Assembly: GCF_028435365.1 (NCBI RefSeq)
Contig: NZ_JAGTJJ010000003.1
Span: 434,001 to 498,000, forward strand
Direction of reading: 5' to 3'
Length of the DNA stretch: 64,000 nucleotides
From: Polyangium jinanense
GTDB taxonomy: Bacteria > Myxococcota > Polyangia > Polyangiales > Polyangiaceae
Within the stretch, counting starts at the first letter, position 1; each line of letters opens with the position of its first letter. A program made the position numbers and the translations under genes. Below the pieces are notes generated by a model. The model was not told the origin of the DNA. It did no database searches and worked only from the letters and a program-made list of their open reading frames with translations. Shown piece by piece: positions 1 to 8,022 of the stretch.

Positions 1-1
1 G

Positions 2-1162
2 ATCGCGAAAGCGAACTCGGGCGCGACGAAGGAGGCCGCGGGGCAGATGGTGCTCGAGCCCGACGGGAAGATCGTCGCGGCGGGCACCATGATCCGAGCG
101 AACACGCGCCGCGCGGTGCTTTCGCGCCAGATGCCGGACGGCGAGCTCGATACGAGCTTCGGCAATGGTGGGAGGCTCCTGCTCGACGACATGTCGATCG
201 TGCGAGGCCTCGCCCGTGCGTCGAATGGGCACCATTTCGTGATGGGCCTGGACCTTTCGACGACGAGTCAGGTGATTGGACTCGATCCGACGGGACAGGT
301 CGATCCGAGCTTCGGGACGAACGGGGTGGCGAACGAGACGGCCGAGCAGGGCAGCGGCTGGACGGCCTGGACGGTCGCGGTCGACGCCGCGGACCGCGTC
401 CTCGTCGGCGGGAGCGTGGGCGGTTTTCAGACGTGCAAGCTGGGGCTTGTCCGGTACACACCCGCGGGGCAGCTCGATACGACGTTCGACGGCGATGGGC
501 GGGTCGTGGCCGATTTCGGAGAAGGTTACAATTGCGGGATTCGCGCGATCGTCGAGCTTCCGGACGGCAAGATCCTGGTCGGCGGATTTGCCGGAGGCGC
601 GGCTGACGGCGGTCCGAGGTTCTTGCGGTACGACGCGATGGGCGCGCTCGATACGACATTCGGCCAGGGTGGCATTGCGGCGCCGCCAGGGATGAACGTG
701 TGGGTCGACCGGATGGCCGTCGCGCCCGATGGGAAGGTCGTCGTGACCGGATACCGCCAGTACTCTCAGGAGATCGGCGTCGCGCGGCTTCTTCCAAGTG
801 GCGCGCTCGATTCGGCCTTCGGCGGCACCGGGTACGTCACGGTGAAGACGGGCCCGAATGCCCCCGTCATCAGCTCGGCGCTCGAGGGGCCGGCGGTCGT
901 CGTGCTCGCGGACGGGTCGATCCTCGTTGGCGGCGGGACGGTCGTCGGGACGAACGCGCAGATGTTCGCCGCGCGGCTCCTCCCGAGCGGCGCGCTCGAC
1001 ACGGGCTTTGGCGATGCGGGCATGGCGATCGTGCCGCGGCGCCCCGGCAATTTCGCGGCGTATGGGATTGGCCTCCAGCCGGACGGGAAGATCGTGCTCG
1101 GCGGACGAGGTTTTTCCGCTGAAACGGGTACCGATTTCGGATTCGTGCGGCTCGTGCCCTGA
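2..1162 (+). CDS. Delta-60 repeat protein, 5'-truncated by the window edge
   Basis: The frame is open to the left edge, so the true start lies outside the window. The visible ~386 residues are a tandem array of roughly 50-60 residue units, each with a 'PDGKI(V/L)VGG' strand and a 'G.LD.(S/T)FG..G' turn, for example DTSFGNGG, DTTFDGDG and DSAFGGTG. This is the signature of the delta-60 repeat family (TIGR02608), common in secreted or surface proteins of myxobacteria and predicted to fold as a beta-propeller-like structure. No catalytic residue is evident and the function is unknown. The protein ends on a repeat (FVRLVP) with no C-terminal sorting domain. Any signal peptide would be in the missing N-terminus. 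Confidence 0.9.
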   Translation: MAKANSGATKEAAGQMVLEPDGKIVAAGTMIRANTRRAVLSRQMPDGELDTSFGNGGRLLLDDMSIVRGLARASNGHHFVMGLDLSTTSQVIGLDPTGQVDPSFGTNGVANETAEQGSGWTAWTVAVDAADRVLVGGSVGGFQTCKLGLVRYTPAGQLDTTFDGDGRVVADFGEGYNCGIRAIVELPDGKILVGGFAGGAADGGPRFLRYDAMGALDTTFGQGGIAAPPGMNVWVDRMAVAPDGKVVVTGYRQYSQEIGVARLLPSGALDSAFGGTGYVTVKTGPNAPVISSALEGPAVVVLADGSILVGGGTVVGTNAQMFAARLLPSGALDTGFGDAGMAIVPRRPGNFAAYGIGLQPDGKIVLGGRGFSAETGTDFGFVRLVP

Positions 1163-1426
1163 GATTCGGCCCGGAGCCCATTCCCAGCGAGCTTCGGCGC
1201 CTACGTTCTCCGGGCAAATATTCGCGTCCGGGTCTATTTTTCGGGGGCCGATCGGGTCGGCGGCAAGCTACGCGGCGAGGTCAAGGAGCGCGTCATGGCC
1301 GACCTCGGGCGCCGGGTTTTGTACATGAATGAACGGTGCTTTCATCGAGTGCTCGCAAGGACATCCACGCGTACACCCTACGCCGCCGCCGGCGCCTTGG
1401 CACGCTCCAGGGATTCCTTGAAGCTT

Positions 1427-1777
1427 CTAGCCCGGGACCTCAACCAGCTTGAAGATGAGGTCGATCCCCGCGGCCTTGAACATGGATTTGGCATAGTCAA
1501 GAAAATCCTCGCCTTCGCGTGTGACCGCAAATTTGGCAAGAATGTACACCTTGATGGGTGTGGAATGCTCCACTTCGCGCCCGACGTCCTCGGCGAGGCG
1601 CTGGAACACCTCCCCACTCTCGATGAACGCGAGAGACGTGTTCAGTTTTTCTTGCAGCAACAGAAGGTGTCGCCGTTCGTCTACCCAATCGAGATCGTCG
1701 ATGACGGTGAGTCTTACATGACCTGTGCCCTTCTCGATCCCAAGCCAATCCACGACTCTGCTTTGTTCGATGGTCAT
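1427..1777 (-). CDS. DUF6572 domain protein
   Basis: A 116-residue soluble protein opening MTIEQSRVVDWLGIEKGTG and carrying the segment DHLDW-like 'DDLDWVDERRHLLLLQEKLN', then 'FIESGE', which I recognise as the pattern of the DUF6572 family. The family is a small single-domain protein of unknown function, often beside immunity-type or regulatory genes. There is no signal peptide or membrane helix, so it is probably cytoplasmic. The ATG start gives the usual family N-terminus. It stands alone: the delta-60 gene points toward its 3' end and the next minus-strand gene ends about 180 bases upstream of its start. Confidence 0.8.
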   Translation of the reverse strand: MTIEQSRVVDWLGIEKGTGHVRLTVIDDLDWVDERRHLLLLQEKLNTSLAFIESGEVFQRLAEDVGREVEHSTPIKVYILAKFAVTREGEDFLDYAKSMFKAAGIDLIFKLVEVPG

Positions 1778-1960
1778 GGCCGCCTTACTTCCACTTTGGT
1801 TGTCCCCGGTTTGCCCTTCCCGACCACAGTTGCGCCCGACTGCGCGATTTCCGGTTGTGCTGCCCTCTGATTCGGTGTCAACGGGCGCTTGGAGAAGGGT
1901 GCAAAAGAGCCGCGACGAGCGACAGAACGAAGCGCTCCCCGCGGCTCCTCGTCACGGGCA

Positions 1961-2638
1961 TCAACCCTCGCCCGGCCCGCCCTTCTTCTTCCGCGGCTTC
2001 GCGAACCGGCGGAAATACGACTCCACTCGCGCCGCATCATTCGGGAATTTCTTCGTCAGGTCCGCGTGCAGCTTGATTCGCTCCTCCACCCAGCGGCGCT
2101 TCACCTCGGGGATCGTCTTTTCCTTCAGGAACGCGAGCTCCTCCTCGACCTTCGTGCACGCGGCGTCCGCCAATTCGACCGCCTCCACGGCGCCGAGCAG
2201 CTTGGCGAAGTATTCCTCGTGGAGCGGCTTCATGCCGGGCTTGCCCTTGTCCTCGTCGAGGGCCTTGAGGATATCGCGGACCATCTTGGGCTCGACCTCG
2301 CGCGCGTCGGCCTCCGTCACCGAGCGTAGACCTTCGGCGAAATAACGACGATATCGCAGGTCGTCCCGGTTCTTGTCGCACAGATCGAGAAGGCGCAGCT
2401 CGAAGGAGCGGACGATCCGATCGACGATACGGTCGCAGCCGGAGATCACGGCCTCGTGCTCCTCGACCGCCTCTTCCAGATCCTCTTGCTCGCGGTGCCT
2501 GGCCTTCAGCTCGACCTGCACCACCGCGAAGGCGGCCTCCATTCCCTGGGTCTCGGCGTCCGCCCGGATGGCCGAGAGCGTGAATGCGCCGCGTGTGCGG
2601 TATTGATCAGTGGGTGTGTCCTCACGGGGGTTGTCCAT
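1961..2638 (-). CDS. Coiled-coil hypothetical protein
   Basis: A 225-residue highly charged protein of unknown function. Residues ~30-75 (EQEDLEEAVEEHEAVISGCDR) and ~150-210 are rich in E/K/R with heptad-like spacing, suggesting helical coiled coils; the C-terminus is the basic tail KPRKKKGG. There is no signal peptide or membrane helix. The open frame continues upstream to 3052, but residues before the ATG at 2638 are translated from the 42-bp minisatellite and have a low-complexity, unnatural composition (PAR/VHV repeats). I therefore place the start at MDNPREDTPTD. Whether the minisatellite is ever translated as an N-terminal extension cannot be excluded. Confidence 0.6.
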   Translation of the reverse strand: MDNPREDTPTDQYRTRGAFTLSAIRADAETQGMEAAFAVVQVELKARHREQEDLEEAVEEHEAVISGCDRIVDRIVRSFELRLLDLCDKNRDDLRYRRYFAEGLRSVTEADAREVEPKMVRDILKALDEDKGKPGMKPLHEEYFAKLLGAVEAVELADAACTKVEEELAFLKEKTIPEVKRRWVEERIKLHADLTKKFPNDAARVESYFRRFAKPRKKKGGPGEG

Positions 2639-2689
2639 CGGCGCAGCGTACGTCCGTTCCACCTGTGATGGCAAGGCTACTAACGAACC

Positions 2690-2941
2690 GCACGACGCGG
2701 AGGACGCAGAGGGTGTTCGGGCGCCGTCCCTGCGTGCAGAGGTCGACGCCGAAGGCGCTCCGTGTCGATCGGAGCGTGCAGGGACGTGCACCGAAGGCCC
2801 TTCGCGCCCATCGTGGCGTGCGGGGACGTGCACGAAGGGGGTTCGGTGCACGCCGTGGCGTGCAGGGGCGTGCACCGAGGGGCGTTCGTGTCGTTCCCCG
2901 CATGCAGAAGAAGCGTCCGAACACCCGAAGTGCACGGCGTG
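2690..2941. repeat. 42-bp tandem repeat (minisatellite), five clear units plus one degenerate
   Basis: Units begin at 2732, 2774, 2816, 2858 and 2900, each exactly 42 bases, with the shared core GCGTGCAGGGACGTGCACCG followed by a GAAGG-like stretch and a variable tail. A more degenerate copy (2690-2731) precedes them. Because 42 is a multiple of three, all frames stay open and translate into 14-residue repeats on both strands, which explains the spurious long frames here. It fills most of the 462-base gap between the coiled-coil gene (start 2638) and the ankyrin gene (stop 3101). No other feature is visible in that gap. Confidence 0.85.
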
Positions 2942-3100
2942 GCATGCCTTGACACCCCTGGAGCGCGTTCGCAGCGTTCCCCCGGTGCGCTTCGGCCTCG
3001 CCCTCCTCCGGGGCCGATCACGTCGGCGACGAATGGGCTCGATATGGCCCATTTTACGGGCGTGGATTCGACGTGCTCTCCGCGAGAGAATGAGGGCCCC

Positions 3101-3964
3101 TCACGGCAGCGTGATGCCGTGCTGCCGGGCAAGCTGGCGCGGCGTGACATTGCCGAAGCGCTGATCGAGGTTCGCTCCCGCGGCCGCGAGGCGTCGGAAG
3201 ACCTCGACGTGCTCGGGCCGCGGGAAGAGTCCAGCGAATGCCGTGTGAATCGCGAGGAGGGCGGCCGTTCGCCCCTCACGATCCGGGCGATCGACCGTCG
3301 CGCCATGCGCGAGCAAGCGCTCGACTCCGTCGAGACATCCCGCCTTCGAGGCGATGTGCAGCAGAAAATCGTAGCCGGCGGGCGGCTCGATGTCGGCGCC
3401 GAATGCAGCGAGGAGGAGGTCGAGGACGGCGAGGGCTTTTTTGCCTTTTCGCGTGACGAATCCGGCCGTCAGGAAGAAGCAGGTGGCGTGCGCGGGGGGT
3501 CGGGCGAGCAACGCCTTCACCGCCATGGTGCGGCCGAGCTCGCAGGCGACCTCGAGCGGGGTGACGATCGTGGGGTGGCGTTCGTGGGTGGCGTTGGGAT
3601 CGGCCCCGGCGTCGAGCAGCGCCTTGATGACGGGCGGGCTTGCGTTCGCCGCGGCGAGGTGGAGCGGCGTGCCGCTCGGCGACGCGAGGTTCACGTCGCC
3701 GCCCGCGGCCACGAGCGTCCGGACCATTTTCGCGTCGTTCACGAGGTGGAGCCCAGCCAAACGATCGACGCGGGTCTCGTTGGCCGAAAAGCCCCGTGAA
3801 AGGAGCAAATCGAGCGACCGGTGGGCCTTCGCCAACACGGCCATCGGCACGAGCGGCGGGCTGTCTGCGGGGAGGTCGTCGAGGAGCGCGCCGAGGGCGC
3901 TCGGATCATCATGACGAAGGGCAGCGGCGAGGGCCTGGGCGGAGCCAGCGGGCGTGATCGTCAT
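3101..3964 (-). CDS. Ankyrin repeat protein
   Basis: A 287-residue protein with ankyrin repeats, recognised from the 'G.TPLHLAAANASPPVIKALLDAGADPN' pattern at about residues 100-125 and from related units before ('LVAAGGDVN') and after it ('LHIASKAGCLDGVERLLAHGATVD', 'RRLAAAGANLDQRFGNVTPRQLA'). Ankyrin arrays mediate protein-protein contacts; the partner is unknown. There is no signal peptide or membrane helix, so a cytoplasmic place is likely. The ATG start precedes the first helix directly. It is a single gene, separated by 77 bases from the lipoprotein gene whose 3' end lies just upstream. Confidence 0.88.
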   Translation of the reverse strand: MTITPAGSAQALAAALRHDDPSALGALLDDLPADSPPLVPMAVLAKAHRSLDLLLSRGFSANETRVDRLAGLHLVNDAKMVRTLVAAGGDVNLASPSGTPLHLAAANASPPVIKALLDAGADPNATHERHPTIVTPLEVACELGRTMAVKALLARPPAHATCFFLTAGFVTRKGKKALAVLDLLLAAFGADIEPPAGYDFLLHIASKAGCLDGVERLLAHGATVDRPDREGRTAALLAIHTAFAGLFPRPEHVEVFRRLAAAGANLDQRFGNVTPRQLARQHGITLP

Positions 3965-4041
3965 ACGTCACCGAACCACCCGTGGCTCCGGGCGTCAACG
4001 ATGCATTCGCGCGAACGGCGATCGCGGAAATGCGACGTTCC

Positions 4042-5169
4042 TCAGAGCAGATTCGCCGCCGCGAGCGAGAACATCGGGCCGTCCGCGCCGGTCGCTCCGC
4101 TCTGGCTCTCCAGCCCTTTGACGAAGAGCGTCCCGGTGCCGACCGCCACGGGGTACTTGTAGACGACGCTGTTGTCGCGCGCGTCGAGCAAGAGCGGCGT
4201 CACTGTCTCGCTTTCGAGGTCGTAGGCGAAGATCCCGAAGTTGCCCTCGTAGACGATCTTGTTCTTGAATTTGCACCACGTCATGTCGTGGCCCGGATGA
4301 TGCGCCTCGGTGAACGTCTTGTTCATCGAGTAGCTGGCCTTGATCTTCTCCGTGATGTTCTCGCGCGTATCCGTGGCCTTGTCGTAGCGGAAGAATTCGC
4401 GGTCCTGCGAGTAGACGGCCCCGCCAGGATAAAAATCCGCGCCGCCGGCGCGCTTGTCGTTCTGCACCCATTTCGCCTTGGTATCGGTGAGCTCCGCGAG
4501 CCAGAGGCGGCCACCCTCTGCGAACATGAGCGTCGTGCCGTTGACGGCGAAATTGGTGAATTCGCCCATCACGTTGGGCGCGATGAGATCGTCGAGCACG
4601 AGCACGTCCGTGGGGTTCGCCTGACCGGGCGTCCACTTTTGAAGGACGAACTTGCCGGTGTCGCCGTTGATCACGGTGACGTAGAGATCGTCGCCCGTGA
4701 CCGAGTAGGCCCACCATTTCTGGCCGAAGGGCGGGGCGGGCAGCACGAGCTTTCCGCGCGACATTTCGGGCGTCCCGGCCGCGTAGGTGTTCGCGCCGTC
4801 GAGCACGTTCATCGAGGCGACCATGGTGCTCGACGCAGCGAAATTGATGTTGTCCACCGGGTTCGGATTCGAGGCGCCCGTGAGGTAGACCTTGAACGTG
4901 TAATCGGTGCGCTGCTTCTTGCCATCGTCGAAGCTGCGGAGGAGCGGGTTTCCGCTCCCCACCTCGACCCAGTAGAGGGTATTGCCGGTGGCGAGGAAGT
5001 CCTGCGCCGGCGTCTCGATGAAGACCGCACGTTTCGACTCGAGCTCTTCGCGCATCGACTCGAACTCGGCGAGGTCCTCCTCCTGCGTTTGCTCCTTTGC
5101 GCCATCGGCGCCGCAGCCGGCGAGGAGGAAGGCCGTGAGGCAGGCAGCGACCATTCGAACATCGTTCAT
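4042..5169 (-). CDS. Predicted lipoprotein, possibly beta-propeller
   Basis: A 375-residue exported protein. The N-terminus MNDVRMVAACLTAFLLAGCG is a signal peptide with a lipobox (LAGC), so the mature protein should be lipid-anchored at Cys19. The rest consists of repeated short beta-strand blocks with W/Y and small loops (e.g. 'NTLYWVEVGSG', 'GTTLMFAEGGRLWLAEL', 'FGIFAYDLESETVTPLLLD'), which reads like a propeller of the kind found in myxobacterial surface lipoproteins. I do not recognise a named family. The start is fixed by a strong AAGGAG ribosome site seven bases upstream. The same frame stays open far beyond 5169, but that part is the shadow of the oxygenase gene. Confidence 0.75.
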   Translation of the reverse strand: MNDVRMVAACLTAFLLAGCGADGAKEQTQEEDLAEFESMREELESKRAVFIETPAQDFLATGNTLYWVEVGSGNPLLRSFDDGKKQRTDYTFKVYLTGASNPNPVDNINFAASSTMVASMNVLDGANTYAAGTPEMSRGKLVLPAPPFGQKWWAYSVTGDDLYVTVINGDTGKFVLQKWTPGQANPTDVLVLDDLIAPNVMGEFTNFAVNGTTLMFAEGGRLWLAELTDTKAKWVQNDKRAGGADFYPGGAVYSQDREFFRYDKATDTRENITEKIKASYSMNKTFTEAHHPGHDMTWCKFKNKIVYEGNFGIFAYDLESETVTPLLLDARDNSVVYKYPVAVGTGTLFVKGLESQSGATGADGPMFSLAAANLL

Positions 5170-5294
5170 GCGAGACTCCTTCGTCGCGTCGTTTTGGGGG
5201 AGGATATGGAATCCCCCCTTGGCGTCAAGGCAGTCTCGTTCCCGGGATGACGCACAATGTCCCATGCTGGCGTGCCAAACCCGTCGTCGGCTGT

Positions 5295-6515
5295 CTACGC
5301 CTCGCTTCGAGGCGGGTAAGGTCGATATGCGGGGGGCTTGCCTTCGAGCGCGCGCTCGACGTTGCGCCGGACCTTGGCTCGGCGGATGCGGATGAGGAGC
5401 GCCTCGCCCCCGGGCAGCAGTCGGACGAGCTCGGTCGCAAAGTTCCAGGCCGCGCTCACGAAGACCAAGAATTTCCACAGATTGTTCGGCAATCCGAGCT
5501 CGTCTCCCTCGTCGTTGCCGAGCACCAGGCGCGAGAATCCCGCGCGCCATTGCGCGTCGAGGTAGACGAGGGGACGCGGCAGGTCCGGGGTCACCGGCAC
5601 GGCGAGCAGCGCGGCGGCGAGCTTTCGGCTGTCCTCGTCCCCCGGGGGTTGCGTGCTGCCCGACAGGTAAACGAGCTTGCACGCCTCCTCGAAATCGCGC
5701 GGGAGCATGTCGAGGCGTATGCCCATGAGATACCCGACGTAACGCCAGAAGTGCACGAGCGCGTCGGCCTCGCGCCGCGTGATGATGTGCCCCAATGCGC
5801 GGAGGCCAATGACGAACACCGCCGAAAAGAGGAGGTTCGTGGCGAGCAGGTCGGCCTGGTTGATCGGCAGGCCCCACGCCTCCATGCGCCAGCGCGGATC
5901 GTCCGCGAGCCGCACGCGGACCATGGCGTGCATGAGACGGACCAGAACCACGCCACGAAACCCGGCCGAGTCGCGCGCGAGTGTTCGTGAATCGTACAGG
6001 TCGAAGACGAACTTCGAGGTTTCGGCGAGCCGCCGGTACGCCATCGATTCCAGGGCACCCGTGAGCGCGATTGGCTTGTTCGCGGCCGACGAGCGATAGC
6101 CGCCGGTCAGGCAGACGCAGCTCAGCACCCGCTCGCCGCTCGTGCCCACGCGATCCGCCGTGCGCGCCGCGAGCGCGAGCTTGTCGTCGTCGACCCATTC
6201 CGGCCTGACGTCGAGCTCGGCGAAGAGGGCGACGAGCGGCGCGGGCGCTTCCGGGATGCTGTCGATGCCGTGATCGACGGCGCGCGAAAGCAGCCGATGA
6301 CCCTCGCCACGCGGGAGCGTGGCGAAGAACCGAACCACGTCGTCCGCGAGGGGATCGCCGTCGAGCAGGGTGTCCCGGAAGCGCGCGATGTGCTCCTCGC
6401 TCGGCGGCGGGAGCCGGAACGCTTTGCGGAAGAGCGCGAAGCGCAGGCTCTCCTTCACGCGAGGGTCCTGGAATCGGGTCGGTACGTCGCGGGCGCTCGC
6501 GAGGGCGGTCGTCAT
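5295..6515 (-). CDS. Oxygenase of the MpaB/DUF2236 family
   Basis: A 406-residue protein of the DUF2236 (ER-bound oxygenase mpaB/rubber oxygenase catalytic domain) type. The family binds haem b and includes latex-clearing protein. Visible features are the N-terminal helical part (RFRDTLLDGDPLADDVVRFF), 'GYRSSAANKPIALTGALESM', the HAMVR motif ('RLMHAMVRVRLADD', a probable haem-ligand histidine region), 'WGLPINQADLLATNL' and the hydrophobic C-terminal helices 'WKFLVFVSAAWNF'. The ATG at 6515 begins just before the conserved part. It is divergent from a TetR regulator across a 97-base gap with inverted repeats, so the regulator probably controls this gene. The substrate is unknown. Confidence 0.85.
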   Translation of the reverse strand: MTTALASARDVPTRFQDPRVKESLRFALFRKAFRLPPPSEEHIARFRDTLLDGDPLADDVVRFFATLPRGEGHRLLSRAVDHGIDSIPEAPAPLVALFAELDVRPEWVDDDKLALAARTADRVGTSGERVLSCVCLTGGYRSSAANKPIALTGALESMAYRRLAETSKFVFDLYDSRTLARDSAGFRGVVLVRLMHAMVRVRLADDPRWRMEAWGLPINQADLLATNLLFSAVFVIGLRALGHIITRREADALVHFWRYVGYLMGIRLDMLPRDFEEACKLVYLSGSTQPPGDEDSRKLAAALLAVPVTPDLPRPLVYLDAQWRAGFSRLVLGNDEGDELGLPNNLWKFLVFVSAAWNFATELVRLLPGGEALLIRIRRAKVRRNVERALEGKPPAYRPYPPRSEA

Positions 6516-6552
6516 GCGGATCGTCTCCAGCTCGTGGTTGCCGAAGATCATG

Positions 6553-6582
6553 ATCCGAGCAATCATTCGGATCCGCTCGGAT
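6553..6582. promoter_or_regulatory. Candidate TetR operator between divergent genes
   Basis: In the divergent gap, the hexamers ATCCGA (6553-6558), TCGGAT (6567-6572) and TCGGAT (6577-6582) form two overlapping dyads. One is ATCCGA-N8-TCGGAT, 20 bases long. The other is ATCCGAGC-N14-GCTCGGAT. An 8-base palindrome CGGATCCG sits at 6568-6575. The size and position fit a TetR-family operator that would regulate both the oxygenase and the regulator itself. The role is inferred from position only. Confidence 0.5.
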
Positions 6583-6612
6583 TCTACGATCACGCATCCG
6601 CGGCGCGCGCGA

Positions 6613-7239
6613 ATGACCTCGAAAGCCTTTGATCCACAGCCTCGGAAGTGGCCCCGGCAGGGGCGGTCACGGGCCACGTTCGACGCGCTCCTCGATGCGA
6701 CCGCTCGGATTCTCGAAGACCACGGCTACGAGGAGCTGACGACGAACGCGGTCGCGCAGCGCGCCGGCGCGAGCATCGGGACGCTCTACGAGTATTTCCC
6801 CGACCGCGAGACGCTGGTCGCCGTCCTCGTCGAACGCGAAGCGCGTCGGGTGCTCGCGGCGCTGGAGGCGAGCATGGCCTCGCTCCACGACATGCCGCTC
6901 GAAGCGGCGATGCGGATCTGGCTCGAGGCCATGTTCGCGGAGCTCGAATCACGCCGGGCCCTCGTGGCCGTGCTGCTGAAGAGCGTGCCGTTCGTGGGTC
7001 GGCTTCCGATCGCTTCGGAGTTTCCGGCGCGCCTCGTCGCCATCGCGGCCCGAGGGGGGAGCCATCGGCGCGAGGAGATCGCGCTCGACGATCTCCCTTC
7101 GGCCTTTTTCCTGCTGACGAACATGCTCCGCGGGGCGTACCTCGCGATGCTGCTCGAACCACCGGAGGGTTTTTCCCGCAGGGCCCTGCTCGACGACCTG
7201 ACCGTGTTCGTGATGCGGATGCTCCGCGCGAGGGAATGA
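6613..7239 (+). CDS. TetR/AcrR family transcriptional regulator
   Basis: A 208-residue regulator. Residues ~12-60 carry the TetR helix-turn-helix: 'FDALLDATARILEDHGYEEL', 'TTNAVAQRAGASIGTLYEYF', 'PDRETLVAVLVERE', all typical of the family. The C-terminal ligand-binding domain is all helical and ends in 'LRGAYLAMLLEPPEGFSRRALLDDL'. I chose the ATG at 6613 because it precedes the DNA-binding domain by the usual short basic arm; the upstream open frame is the antisense of the oxygenase gene. It is divergent from that gene and probably represses it. Its TGA abuts the TGA of dapB on the other strand without a base between. Confidence 0.92.
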   Translation: MTSKAFDPQPRKWPRQGRSRATFDALLDATARILEDHGYEELTTNAVAQRAGASIGTLYEYFPDRETLVAVLVEREARRVLAALEASMASLHDMPLEAAMRIWLEAMFAELESRRALVAVLLKSVPFVGRLPIASEFPARLVAIAARGGSHRREEIALDDLPSAFFLLTNMLRGAYLAMLLEPPEGFSRRALLDDLTVFVMRMLRARE

Positions 7240-8022
7240 TCAGCCGAGCACGTCCGCCATCGAATACCGCCCCGCCGGCTTTCCGAACAGATACCGCGCC
7301 GCGCGTAGCGCTCCTCGGGCAAACAGGTCCCGGTTCGTCGCCCGATGCGTCAATTCGAGCCGCTCCCCAGGGCCGAGGATGTGCACCGTGTGATCCCCGA
7401 TCACGTCGCCGCCCCGCACCGCGAAGATGCCGATCTCGTCCGCCGCGCGTGGCCCCACGTTGCCCTCGCGCCCGGTCACGGTTCGCAATCCTTTTCGGGC
7501 GTCACGCACCGCGTCCGCGAGCCGCGTCGCCGTCCCGCTCGGCGAATCCACTTTCGCCTTGTGGTGCGTTTCGACAATCTCCACATCGAACCCCGGCCCG
7601 AGCCGGCGTACCGCCTCCGCCACGATCTCGGCGAGTACCTGCACGCCGAGGCTCGTATTCGGGGCCCAGAGCACGGGGATCGTCGTGGACACCTCGTCGA
7701 GCTTCTTTTCGGTGTCCGCGTCGAGCCGCGTCGTGCCGCTCACGACCGCAATCTTTTGTCGTCGCGCGGCCGTGAGCACGCGGTTCAGGGCCTCGGGGCG
7801 GGAAAAATCAATCACCACATCCGCGCCGAGGAGCCCCGCCGCGACGTCGGCGCTGAGCGCCACGCCGAGGGTTCCCGCGCCGGCCACCTCGCCGATGTCG
7901 CGCCCGAGGTGGGGCGATTGCGGCGAGGCAATGGCACCGACGATGGAAAAACCCTCCTGCGCGGCGAGGCGTACGATGCTTTGCCCCATGCGCCCCGTGG
8001 CGCCCGCAATCGCGAGCTTCAC
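7240..8022 (-). CDS. dapB: 4-hydroxy-tetrahydrodipicolinate reductase
   Basis: Cytoplasmic enzyme reducing hydroxy-tetrahydrodipicolinate to tetrahydrodipicolinate with NAD(P)H, on the diaminopimelate/lysine route. The 260-residue length is close to the usual ~270. The N-terminus has the Rossmann motif GATGRMGQ (residues 7-14). Further on are 'VVIDFSRPEA', 'VVSGTTRLD', 'APNTSLGVQVL' and the catalytic/substrate region 'EIVETHHKAKVDSPSGTA', with the conserved HH, K and SPSGTA residues. Its start codon overlaps the dapA stop by four bases (ATGA), so the two are translationally coupled. It is the last gene of the pair. Confidence 0.97.
   Translation of the reverse strand: MKLAIAGATGRMGQSIVRLAAQEGFSIVGAIASPQSPHLGRDIGEVAGAGTLGVALSADVAAGLLGADVVIDFSRPEALNRVLTAARRQKIAVVSGTTRLDADTEKKLDEVSTTIPVLWAPNTSLGVQVLAEIVAEAVRRLGPGFDVEIVETHHKAKVDSPSGTATRLADAVRDARKGLRTVTGREGNVGPRAADEIGIFAVRGGDVIGDHTVHILGPGERLELTHRATNRDLFARGALRAARYLFGKPAGRYSMADVLG

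Noticed and set aside
1169..1241. GCCCGGAG/CTCCGGGC stem after the delta-60 gene as a terminator
   Set aside because: Arms are complementary but the loop is 31 bases and the T run (1236-1241) is 20 bases away.
2732..2941. CRISPR array
   Set aside because: The 42-base units abut without spacers and vary along their whole length, so this is a minisatellite.
5196..5217. GGGGGA/TCCCCC hairpin as a terminator
   Set aside because: Stem is only 6 bp and lacks a T run on the strand of the gene it would terminate.
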